A DNA stretch of 48,402 nucleotides, taken from the NCBI GenBank assembly GCA_045577175.1, contig JAZNHT010000021.1, positions 1 through 48,402 on the forward strand. Reading direction: 5' to 3'. Positions 41,201 through 47,491 of the stretch are shown here, piece after piece. A model generated the notes under the pieces. It was given only the letters and a program-made list of their open reading frames with translations, made no database searches and was not told the origin of the DNA. This DNA is from SIG701 sp045577175. GTDB lineage: Bacteria; Bacillota; Clostridia; Oscillospirales; CAG-272. How positions within the stretch are numbered: the first letter of the stretch is position 1; each line of letters opens with the position of its first letter. The position numbers and the translations under genes were made by a program.

Positions 41201-41930
41201 AGCGGCCGGTGCTGAGGCAAAGCTGTTCATCGTGCGCAATCTGACGGCGGAGGACGTCGCCCGCAGTGCGGAGGCCTTTGCCGAGGAGATCAAAAAATCG
41301 CAGGCGATTTTCGTTCCCGGCGGCTTCTCCGGCGGCGACGAGCCGGACGGCTCCGGCAAGTTCATCACGGCATTCTTCCGCGGTGAGGCGGTCAGAAACG
41401 CAGTCGGCGATCTGCTGGACAAGCGCGACGGTCTGATGTGCGGTATCTGCAACGGCTTCCAGGCACTCATTAAGCTCGGTCTTGTCCCCTACGGCAAGAT
41501 CATCGACACCGATGCGGACTGCCCGACCTTGACGTTCAACACGATCTCGCGCCACCAGTCCAAGCTCGTCCGGACGAGAATCGCGTCGAACAAGTCCCCG
41601 TGGCTGGCACTGACCGAGGTTGGCGAGGTATACACCGTGCCGATCTCCCACGGCGAAGGACGCTTCCTCGCAAACGATTCCGTGCTCGCGTCTCTCGCGG
41701 CAAACGGACAGATCGCAACGCAGTACGTCGATTTTGACGGCAACCCGACAGATGACGTACAGTTCAACCCGAACGATTCCGCGATGGCGATCGAGGGCAT
41801 CACCTCCCCCGACGGACGCGTATTCGGTAAGATGGGTCACTCCGAGCGAATCGGCAAGGGGCTTTACAGAAACGTCCCCGGCAAATTCGACATCCGCATG
41901 TTTGAGGCCGCAGTGAAGTATTTCAAGTAA
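38238..41930 (+). CDS. purL: Phosphoribosylformylglycinamidine synthase, single-chain
   Basis: Converts FGAR to FGAM with glutamine and ATP. At 1230 residues it joins PurS-like, PurL and PurQ functions in one chain, as in many Clostridia. The N-terminal PurS-like part is at about 1-130. The first AIRS-type core contains DTYWSDHCRHTTF near 215 and FKNETHNHPTEIEPFGGAATCIGG near 312. The second half has SIGGKDSMSG near 770. The C-terminal glutaminase is at about 965-1230, with VFPGTNCEYDSAKAVEAAG, the nucleophilic Cys in MCGICNGFQALIKLG near 1073, and the SHGEGRF triad motif near 1137. The start follows AAGGAAGG. It is the last gene of the operon and keeps all its glutaminase residues, unlike the PurF homologue. 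Confidence 0.97.
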   Translation: MVYRIFVEKKPELAHEARALKEDIRSLLLIPSVTGVRVLNRYDVEGISPDLFERSRGTVFSEPQLDIVTETLTANEGDTVFAVEFLPGQFNQRADSAAQCVQLLSQGDRPLVATAKVYVLTGDISADELAAIKKHVINPVESREASLAEKETLAEEYPAPADVAILDGFTKLDRDGLADFVKKYGLAMDVDDAAFCREYFEKEGRDPSITEIRMIDTYWSDHCRHTTFLTTIDSVKFDNPAAAAAWDRYLEARKSLGRTKPINFMDIATIGTKMLKKAGKVTKLDESEEINACTVKITVNHDGKDEDWLLLFKNETHNHPTEIEPFGGAATCIGGAIRDPLSGRSYVYAAMRVTGAADPTVPVSETLPGKLPQRKIVTTAAAGYSSYGNQIGLATGMVDEIYHPGYAAKRMEIGAVIAAAPAENVRRECPEAGDIVILLGGRTGRDGCGGATGSSKSHTEESLTSCGAEVQKGNAPEERKLQRLFRNKAASRLIKRCNDFGAGGVSVAIGELADGLKINLDAVPKKYEGLDGTELAISESQERMAVVVEKKDAEAFCALAAEENLEATIVAEVTDDARLTMFWRGNKIVDISREFLNSNGAEKHITIETAAPTADTAAAFTDFADGYKALAKDLNICSKRGLSETFDSTIGAGTVLMPFGGKNQRTPIQAMVHKISVEHGDTDTCSYMSWGYNPVITSADPYKGAYLAVVESVAKLIATGASREDTYLTFQEYFEKPGRDPKRWGKPLAALLGSLDAQLDLGIASIGGKDSMSGSFEKLDVPPTLVSFAVTTGKTGEVITNDFKAAGHRVAVFAPEIGENGLPKADSLLALFDKITSLMREGKIYAAYTPTYGGIAEAVYKMAIGNGLGFAYDAAWSLEEIFSHAYGAFVCEMADGVSDGRTLGTITADGAFTYGASSVTTAELDAAYEAKLEKVYPCNIKHEKKDIPAYAFSAKERVAPAVKGAKPRVLIPVFPGTNCEYDSAKAVEAAGAEAKLFIVRNLTAEDVARSAEAFAEEIKKSQAIFVPGGFSGGDEPDGSGKFITAFFRGEAVRNAVGDLLDKRDGLMCGICNGFQALIKLGLVPYGKIIDTDADCPTLTFNTISRHQSKLVRTRIASNKSPWLALTEVGEVYTVPISHGEGRFLANDSVLASLAANGQIATQYVDFDGNPTDDVQFNPNDSAMAIEGITSPDGRVFGKMGHSERIGKGLYRNVPGKFDIRMFEAAVKYFK

Positions 41931-41939
41931 AAGAGAAAT

Positions 41940-41976
41940 GACGGGGGAGCCCCTTTTGCAAAAGGGGTTCCCCCGT
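41940..41976 (+). terminator. Long palindrome after purL
   Basis: ACGGGGGAGCCCCTTTT pairs with AAAAGGGGTTCCCCCGT around GC with one mismatch, five bases or so after the purL stop region. There is no T run, so it may be an mRNA 3'-end stabiliser or repeat rather than a classic terminator. Confidence 0.55.
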
Positions 41977-42042
41977 ACCCCTATCCGAAAACCTTTGGGG
42001 CATAGGTTCGGTGTTACCGGACGATAGCTGCTGAAACACAAT

Positions 42043-42080
42043 AAAGCCACAACTTCCGCTTAGGAGGCTGTGGCTTTTTT
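42043..42080 (+). terminator. Intrinsic terminator of the purine operon
   Basis: AAAGCCACA (42043-42051) pairs with TGTGGCTTT (42069-42077) and the T run continues to 42080. Confidence 0.85.
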
Positions 42081-42092
42081 CATGAGGAAGTC

Positions 42093-42121
42093 TTGATTTT
42101 ACGGGCGCGTTGTGATAGAAT
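42093..42121 (+). promoter_or_regulatory. Promoter of the glycoside hydrolase gene
   Basis: TTGATT (42093-42098) and TAGAAT (42116-42121) are spaced by 17 bases, right after the purine operon terminator. Confidence 0.65.
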
Positions 42122-42150
42122 GGAAAAAACAAACGAAAGGTGCGTACACT

Positions 42151-44154
42151 ATGTCTTCTCTCTCCCAAAGACAGGTTCATCTCGATTTTCACACCTCGGA
42201 GCACATCGGAAACATCGGATCCATGTTCGACAAAAAGCAGTTTCAGGCGTGCCTCAAAAAGGGGCACGTCAACTCGATCACCGTATTCGCAAAATGCCAC
42301 CACGGCTGGGCGTACTTCCCCTCGGAGAAAAACAAAATGCACCCCGGGCTCACGTTCGATCTCCTCGGCGCACAGCTTGAGGCGTGCCGCGAAATCGGCG
42401 TGCGCGCACCCGTGTACCTCTCCGCGGGATTTGATGAAAAATACTTTCTCGAGCATCCCGATCACGGGCGCATCGCCGTATTCGGCGGCGAATACAAAAA
42501 GATCGGCAAAACGGCGGACGGCTCCCCTTACGTGGACGCTGAGGGCGTCGGCTATCACGTTTTGTGCATGAACTCGCCGTATCTGGACGTCCTCGTATCG
42601 CAGGTGGAGGAGGTCATCGAAAAATACGATCCGTGCGAAATCTTCCTCGACATCGTGGGCGAGCAGTTTACTTGCTTCTGCCCGTACTGCCGCGCGCAGG
42701 TGATCGCCCACGGCATGAATCCCGAAAATGAGGAGAGCTACAAAAAGCTGACAAGGCACACGTTCAAGCGGTACTACACCGCGATCAACGGTGCCGCCAA
42801 GCGGCTGAAGCCGGACATCGCCATCTTCCACAACAACGGGCACATCCCCGCAGGGCGGCGCGATTTTGTCCGTGCGAACACGCATCATCTGGAAATGGAG
42901 AGCCTGCCGACGGGCGGCTGGGGCTACGATCATTTTCCGCGCTCGGCGCACTACGCCGCCATGCTCGGCATGGATTACCTCGGCATGACGGGCAAATTTC
43001 ATAGCGGCTGGGGCGAATTTGGCGGATACAAGCACCCGAACGCGCTCCGCTATGAGGTCGCTCTGTCGCTTGCGCTCGGCGCACGCTGCTCGATCGGCGA
43101 CCAGATGCACCCGTTCGGGTTTCTGGACGACGCCACCTACGAGCTGATCGGCAAAGCCTACGCGGAAGCGGAAGCGGTCGAGGAGTACTGCTACGGCATC
43201 ACGACGTGCGCGGACATCGCGCTCCTTTCGGTGGAATCCGTGATCGGCGAGGCGAAGAATCACCCGGCGGACACGGGCGCGTGCCGTATGCTGCTCGAAG
43301 GAAATTACCTGTACGACGTGATCGACACGGAATGTGATTTTCTTAAATACAAGGTGCTTATCCTGCCCGATATGATAACGCTCACCGATGCGGAGCTGAC
43401 CGCGAAGCTGAAGGATTACGTCGCGCACGGCGGAAAAATTCTCGCCTCGGGCGTATCCGCCACGGACGGGGAGCACTTCCTCTTTGATTTCGGTGCGGAT
43501 TTCCTAGGCAGAAACGACTCGCAGCCGTCGTATCTGCACACATCGTTTGACGCGCTCGGGCTCACGCCGACCTCGTACTGCATGTACAGTCCCTTGTACG
43601 ATCTCTCCGAGGCGAAGGACGGCGCGAACGTGCTGGGACACAGCCGTGTCACGTTTTTCAACCGTGCAAGAGAGCATTTCTGCTCGCACCGGCACACGCC
43701 GTTTGTGCCCGAAGATCACGCGCCCGGTGTCGTGATCGGCAAGGACGGCGGCTACATCGCGTGGGAAATCTTTACGGAATACGCCGAAGAAGGCAGTCTG
43801 ATTCTGCGTGAAACGGTGACGCGCGTGCTGGATACGCTCCTCGGGGAGACAAAAACGCTTACGACGAATCTCCCGAGCGGCGGCGTTGTGACGCTGAACG
43901 GGCAGACGGAGGAGCATCGCCTTGTGTTGCACATGCTGTACGCGATCCCGACGAAGCGCGGAAGCGGCGTAGAGGTGATTGAGGATTTGCCGCCCGTGTA
44001 CGGCACGACCTTTGAAATCCGCACGGAAAAGCCGATCAAGCGCGTGACAGCCGTACCGCAGAATGAAGAAATCCCGTTCACCTGCGAGGGCGGCGTCTGC
44101 TCCTTTACGGTGGAGAAATTCACCTGCAAGCAGGTTGTAGCGCTGGAGTACTGA
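42151..44154 (+). CDS. GHL6-type glycoside hydrolase with beta-galactosidase-like trimerisation domain
   Basis: A cytosolic carbohydrate-active enzyme of 667 residues, with no signal peptide. The N-terminal barrel matches the 'hypothetical glycosyl hydrolase 6' type: NSITVFAKCHHGWAYFPSEKN near residue 42, GVRAPVYLSAGFDEKYF near 86, and EIFLDIVGEQFTCFCPYCR near 170, whose acidic residues are candidates for catalysis. From about 365 a GH42-like trimerisation domain follows (YKVLILPDMITLTDAEL, then YVAHGGKILASG), and then a C-terminal beta region. Related proteins include alpha-L-fucosidases (GH151, from memory), but substrate is not shown by the sequence. The start is the ATG of MSSLSQRQVHLDFHTSEH after GAAAGG. 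It has no transporter next to it and appears monocistronic. Confidence 0.85.
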   Translation: MSSLSQRQVHLDFHTSEHIGNIGSMFDKKQFQACLKKGHVNSITVFAKCHHGWAYFPSEKNKMHPGLTFDLLGAQLEACREIGVRAPVYLSAGFDEKYFLEHPDHGRIAVFGGEYKKIGKTADGSPYVDAEGVGYHVLCMNSPYLDVLVSQVEEVIEKYDPCEIFLDIVGEQFTCFCPYCRAQVIAHGMNPENEESYKKLTRHTFKRYYTAINGAAKRLKPDIAIFHNNGHIPAGRRDFVRANTHHLEMESLPTGGWGYDHFPRSAHYAAMLGMDYLGMTGKFHSGWGEFGGYKHPNALRYEVALSLALGARCSIGDQMHPFGFLDDATYELIGKAYAEAEAVEEYCYGITTCADIALLSVESVIGEAKNHPADTGACRMLLEGNYLYDVIDTECDFLKYKVLILPDMITLTDAELTAKLKDYVAHGGKILASGVSATDGEHFLFDFGADFLGRNDSQPSYLHTSFDALGLTPTSYCMYSPLYDLSEAKDGANVLGHSRVTFFNRAREHFCSHRHTPFVPEDHAPGVVIGKDGGYIAWEIFTEYAEEGSLILRETVTRVLDTLLGETKTLTTNLPSGGVVTLNGQTEEHRLVLHMLYAIPTKRGSGVEVIEDLPPVYGTTFEIRTEKPIKRVTAVPQNEEIPFTCEGGVCSFTVEKFTCKQVVALEY

Positions 44155-44220
44155 GGGGACGGCAAGGGGAAATTTTGAAAAATCCCAAATTCTTTTTGTG
44201 TGCCCGATGCAAATTGAGGG

Positions 44221-44336
44221 GCAAAAGCCTCCCTTGTGTAAAGGGAGGTGCCCCGAAGGGGCGGAGGGATTGTCAAAAAACAACCCCTCCGTCGGCCATT
44301 CGACCGCCAGCTCCCCTTACACAGGGGAGCCTTTGC
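44221..44336 (+). repeat. Type-D palindromic repeat element
   Basis: About 116 bases with inverted ends (GCAAAAGCCTCCC and GGGAGCCTTTGC) and a hairpin at each end: CCTCCCTT..AAGGGAGG and CTCCCCTTACACAGGGGAG. Between them GGAGGGATTGTC...CAACCCCTCC pairs across the centre. It lies in the 311-base gap between the hydrolase and XRE genes, where I see no gene. It resembles a short palindromic repeat that I recall as widespread in Ruminococcaceae-type genomes. Confidence 0.75.
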
Positions 44337-44415
44337 GGACGCTCCATGCCCGGAAAGACGAAATCGAATCAAGACTTTGCAACAATCCCCCTTGAATCCC
44401 CAAAAAACCTTTTTT

Positions 44416-44456
44416 ACAAAAAGCATCTCCCATCGAACGTATCGGTGGGAGATGTT
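44416..44456 (-). terminator. Terminator of the small XRE gene
   Basis: Read leftward, CATCTCCCA (44446-44454) pairs with TGGGAGATG (44424-44432), followed by CTTTTTG. It lies ten bases past the stop codon. Confidence 0.85.
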
Positions 44457-44465
44457 TCGTTTATT

Positions 44466-44708
44466 TTATTGTAATTCCTGTTCCAAAGAGTCAAATTCCG
44501 GTGTGCAGAAAAAATCGCCGAGCGTTATTTCAAAACCGTCACACAACTTTTTAATGGTGACGATACCGGGATTTTTGCTTTCCCCGTTGAGTATACTTTT
44601 TACGGTAGCTTGCGGAACACCGGAAATCAAACTGATAGCGTTAGGGGTTACACCGCGCTCCTTGCATAATTGCCTTATCCGCAAAGCAACTGTTTGCTGC
44701 GTATTCAT
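44466..44708 (-). CDS. Small XRE-family repressor
   Basis: An 80-residue single-domain DNA-binding protein. The helix-turn-helix spans about 8-62: VALRIRQLCKERGVTPNAIS, then GVPQATVKSILNGESKNPGI, then TIKKLCDGFEITLGDFF. The C-terminal tail FDSLEQELQ is short and acidic. The start was placed at the ATG of MNTQQTVAL; a GTG ten codons upstream is possible but lies inside an operator-like palindrome. AGGG(TG) precedes the ATG. It is divergent from the secreted MBL-fold gene, and three similar palindromes fill the region between, so it probably represses both itself and that gene. Confidence 0.88.
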   Translation of the reverse strand: MNTQQTVALRIRQLCKERGVTPNAISLISGVPQATVKSILNGESKNPGIVTIKKLCDGFEITLGDFFCTPEFDSLEQELQ

Positions 44709-44730
44709 GTTTTTCACCCTGTTCCGACGA

Positions 44731-44824
44731 TATATCACTGATATATTATATAATATCGGCGGATTATTTGTTAGTGATTCATCACTATGTCACAATTATG
44801 TTTTATAATAGTGATGTATCACTA
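44731..44824. promoter_or_regulatory. Divergent regulatory region with three operator-like palindromes
   Basis: Three related sites are visible: TATATCACTGATATA (44731-44745), TAGTGATTCATCACTA (44772-44787) and TAGTGATGTATCACTA (44809-44824), sharing the half-site AGTGAT/ATCACT. A rightward -10 TATAAT (44804-44809) abuts the third site. A leftward -10 TATAAT (44745-44750) abuts the first. A bound XRE repressor would cover both promoters. Confidence 0.7.
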
Positions 44825-44841
44825 ATAAAAGAGGTATTACA

Positions 44842-46167
44842 ATGAAAAAACGGAAAAGCGGAAAAAACAGGCTGATAGTTACTCTCTGTATTATTGCAAT
44901 CATATTTGTTGCTTGTTCTGCACTTTTGCAGGATGAGCCAGTCGTGACAGATGAGGATAATTTCACTGCAAATGATACGGCAGAGACAACATTCGAAACG
45001 GAAGCCGAAACCGAGTCCGAAACGGAAACCGAAACCGTAACCGAAACCGTAACCAAGCCCGAAACCGAACCCGTGACCGAGCCCGTAACAGAGCCCGTAA
45101 CAGAACCCGTAACAGAACCCGTAACAGAGCCCGTGACCGAGCCCGTGACCGAGCCCTCACCGTCATCCTTTTCCATCCATTTTATTGATGTCGGGCAAGC
45201 AGATGCCGCCCTTGTGGAATGTGACGGACATTATATGCTGATAGACGGCGGCAACAAAGCCGATTCCAATAAAATTTACAGCGTACTGAAACAAGCAGGC
45301 GTTAAGCATTTAGATATTGTTGTGGGTACGCACGCACACGAGGATCATATCGGAGGCTTGCCGGGTGCATTCAACTATGCTTCCGCAGATATGACTCTTT
45401 GCCCTGTTACTTCATATGACAGTGATGCATTTGCGGATTTCAAAAAGTATGCAGAGAAAAAAGGCGGCGGCATAACTGTGCCGTCTGTAGGAAGCACATA
45501 TATGCTTGGAAGTGCGTCTGTTACCGTTCTCGGCGCAGGCACCTGCACGGATGCAAACAACAGCTCGATCGTACTGATGATTCGGTACGGAGAAACCTCA
45601 TTTTTGTTTACGGGAGATGCGGAACGTGAAGCAGAGCAAGCGATTTTGAATACGGGCGTTCCGCTTGCAGCAACACTGCTCAAGGTCGGACATCATGGCA
45701 GCGAGACATCCACAACATATCCGTTTTTGCGCGAGATCATGCCGCAATACGCCATAATCTCCGTCGGAGAGGGCAATGCATACGGGCATCCCGACGAAAA
45801 CACGCTGAGCCGTCTGCGAGATGCCGGTGTAACAGTATTCCGAACGGATATGCAAGGGGATATTTACTGCACAAGCGACGGGCAGAGTGTTACTGTATCC
45901 GTTTCCAGAAATGCCGATGCCAATACGCTCGCAGGCAATTCTTCCTCCACAGCCGAAGAGGACACAACTGCGGTCACGGAAGCGGAAACCACTGCGGAAA
46001 ATACAGGAAATCAAATGTACGTACTGAATACAAATACAAAAAAATTCCACTATCCTACCTGCTCCAGCGTAAAAAGAATGAGCGACAAGAACAAAGACTA
46101 TTATACGGGAACGCGCGGAGAACTTATTGCTATGGGATATGAGCCGTGCGGCAACTGCGATCCGTAA
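44842..46167 (+). CDS. Exported metallo-beta-lactamase-fold hydrolase (ComEC-like) with Thr-Glu-Pro-Val repeat linker
   Basis: A 441-residue surface protein. A basic N terminus and hydrophobic stretch (LIVTLCIIAIIFVAC) form a signal or anchor, and FVAC could be a weak lipobox. A Thr/Glu-rich linker at about 45-105 includes seven TEPV units. The MBL domain begins with FIDVGQADAALVEC near 113 and carries the metal motif THAHEDH near 155, LFTGDAE near 255 and KVGHHGSETST near 277, as in the C-terminal domain of ComEC/Rec2. A C-terminal zinc-binding-like module has HYPTCSSVKRM and GYEPCGNC. The substrate, possibly nucleic acid or nucleotide, is not proven. Base composition looks more AT-rich than the neighbours. 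The start follows AGAGG. Confidence 0.88.
   Translation: MKKRKSGKNRLIVTLCIIAIIFVACSALLQDEPVVTDEDNFTANDTAETTFETEAETESETETETVTETVTKPETEPVTEPVTEPVTEPVTEPVTEPVTEPVTEPSPSSFSIHFIDVGQADAALVECDGHYMLIDGGNKADSNKIYSVLKQAGVKHLDIVVGTHAHEDHIGGLPGAFNYASADMTLCPVTSYDSDAFADFKKYAEKKGGGITVPSVGSTYMLGSASVTVLGAGTCTDANNSSIVLMIRYGETSFLFTGDAEREAEQAILNTGVPLAATLLKVGHHGSETSTTYPFLREIMPQYAIISVGEGNAYGHPDENTLSRLRDAGVTVFRTDMQGDIYCTSDGQSVTVSVSRNADANTLAGNSSSTAEEDTTAVTEAETTAENTGNQMYVLNTNTKKFHYPTCSSVKRMSDKNKDYYTGTRGELIAMGYEPCGNCDP
45064..45147 (+). repeat. Seven 12-base tandem repeats inside the MBL gene
   Basis: Seven units of the form AC(C/A)GA(G/A)CCCGT(A/G) encode TEPV repeats in the linker. Unit number could vary by slippage without changing the frame. 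Confidence 0.9.
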
Positions 46168-46182
46168 AAGCATCTCCAAACC

Positions 46183-46210
46183 AAAACCGCCGTCCCGAGA
46201 CGGCGGTTTT
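46183..46210. terminator. Bidirectional terminator between the MBL gene and hemW
   Basis: AAAACCGCCGTC pairs perfectly with GACGGCGGTTTT around CCGA. T runs lie on both sides, serving the two convergent genes. The leftward gene ends at 46212. Confidence 0.9.
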
Positions 46211-46211
46211 C

Positions 46212-47459
46212 TTATTTCATTCCGCTGAACAGACCGATCTGACCGAGATCGTCGAAATCGAGCAGGTCGGACAGGATATAATTGCTCACGAACATGCCGC
46301 GCGGTGTGAGCGCGTAGACGCCGTCCTTGTACGTGGCAAATCCGCCGCCGATATACGGCTGCATCTTTTTGCCGTACTTCTGCGTGAAGGAGAACCCGAA
46401 GCGGCGCGTAAATTCGCGGTCGCTCAAGCCTGCCGTCAGGCGGAAGCGGAGCATGATATACTCCCCGATTCGCTCCTGCTGGGAGATTACGTCGTTTTCG
46501 TCCGTCATTTTGATGCGCGAGGTGGGCACCTCGATGCCGTGCATATACCGCTTTATATCCTTCGCAAACGAGAAGCGGCTGTCGCGGAAATACGAGTGCG
46601 CGGACGCGCCGAGGCCGAGGTATTCCTCACAGTTCCAGTATTTCAGATTGTGCCGGCACTGGTATCCCGGGCGCGCAAAATTGGAAACCTCATACTGCGC
46701 ATATCCGTTCTGTGCAAGAAATTCCACTGCGGCGAGATACATCTCCGCTTCCTCGTCATCCGACGGCATCGGGAGTCCCGGCGCGCGCTTTGCCAGCGGC
46801 GTGGACGGCTCTAAAATCAGATCGTACAGCGAGATATGCTCGGGACCGAGACGCACGACGTAGGAAAGCGTTTTCATGAGCGATTTTTTCGTCTGGTACG
46901 GGATGCCGAACATGAGATCGACGTTGATATTCTCAATCCGTGCGCGGCGTGCCGCGCGAAAGCTCTCCGCAAAATCCTCCCGTCGATGGACACGCGAAAG
47001 TGCCGAAAGCTCCTCGTTGTTCGCGCTCTGGAGTCCCATGCTGAGGCGATTGACGCCCGCCCATCTGAGCCGGCGGAGCATCCCGACATCGACCGTGGCA
47101 GGATTTGCCTCAAGCGTAAACTCCACGCCTTTTGCCAGCGTGAAATTCCGCTTCACGGCACGGATCAGCTTGAGCAGAAGCTCGATCGGAAGTGCCGTCG
47201 GCGTACCGCCGCCGATGAACACCGTATCGGGCAGATAATCCTTCGCTCCGGCGCGGTAGGACTGCATATGCAGAATCAGCGCGTCCACATATCGCTCCAT
47301 AAGCTCCTCATCGTTCGGCACGAAGGAGTAAAAATCGCAGTACGCGCACTTCGCGCGGCAAAACGGGATATGCAGATACAGCCCCAGCCGATTTTTCTCA
47401 TAGCGTGCAAAGGGAGACTTCCTGTCCAATCTGTTGTCAAACAGCTGAATCCCCGGCAT
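46212..47459 (-). CDS. hemW: HemW-type radical SAM protein
   Basis: A haem chaperone-like radical SAM protein, formerly called coproporphyrinogen III oxidase-like. The 415 residues carry LYLHIPFCRAKCAYCDFYSF near residues 27-46, with the CxxxCxxC cluster plus the following aromatic typical of the family, FIGGGTPTALP near 82, ANPATVD near 116, and GVNRLSMGLQSANNEELSALSRVHR near 132. HemN-like C-terminal segments follow (YEVSNFARPGYQCRHNLKYW near 253, LGLGASAHSYF near 279). The start is the ATG of MPGIQLF, six bases after AAGGAGGAG; a GTG two codons earlier overlaps that site. It lies 32 bases downstream of lepA, the usual Firmicutes pairing. Confidence 0.95.
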   Translation of the reverse strand: MPGIQLFDNRLDRKSPFARYEKNRLGLYLHIPFCRAKCAYCDFYSFVPNDEELMERYVDALILHMQSYRAGAKDYLPDTVFIGGGTPTALPIELLLKLIRAVKRNFTLAKGVEFTLEANPATVDVGMLRRLRWAGVNRLSMGLQSANNEELSALSRVHRREDFAESFRAARRARIENINVDLMFGIPYQTKKSLMKTLSYVVRLGPEHISLYDLILEPSTPLAKRAPGLPMPSDDEEAEMYLAAVEFLAQNGYAQYEVSNFARPGYQCRHNLKYWNCEEYLGLGASAHSYFRDSRFSFAKDIKRYMHGIEVPTSRIKMTDENDVISQQERIGEYIMLRFRLTAGLSDREFTRRFGFSFTQKYGKKMQPYIGGGFATYKDGVYALTPRGMFVSNYILSDLLDFDDLGQIGLFSGMK

Positions 47460-47491
47460 ACACACTCCTCCTTTCCGAAATGCAGGACAAC

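Noticed and set aside
41940..41976. The long palindrome after purL as a simple terminator
   Set aside because: It has no T run; the hairpin at 42043-42080 with a T run is the better terminator. It was kept as a low-confidence feature only.
37908..42050. A 1380-codon open frame on the - strand across purL and the end of purD
   Set aside because: purD and purL on the + strand match their families end to end. The antisense product has no domain and lacks a ribosome binding site.
45064..45147. Short direct repeats considered as a CRISPR-like array
   Set aside because: The units are 12 bases with no spacers and encode an in-frame TEPV repeat.
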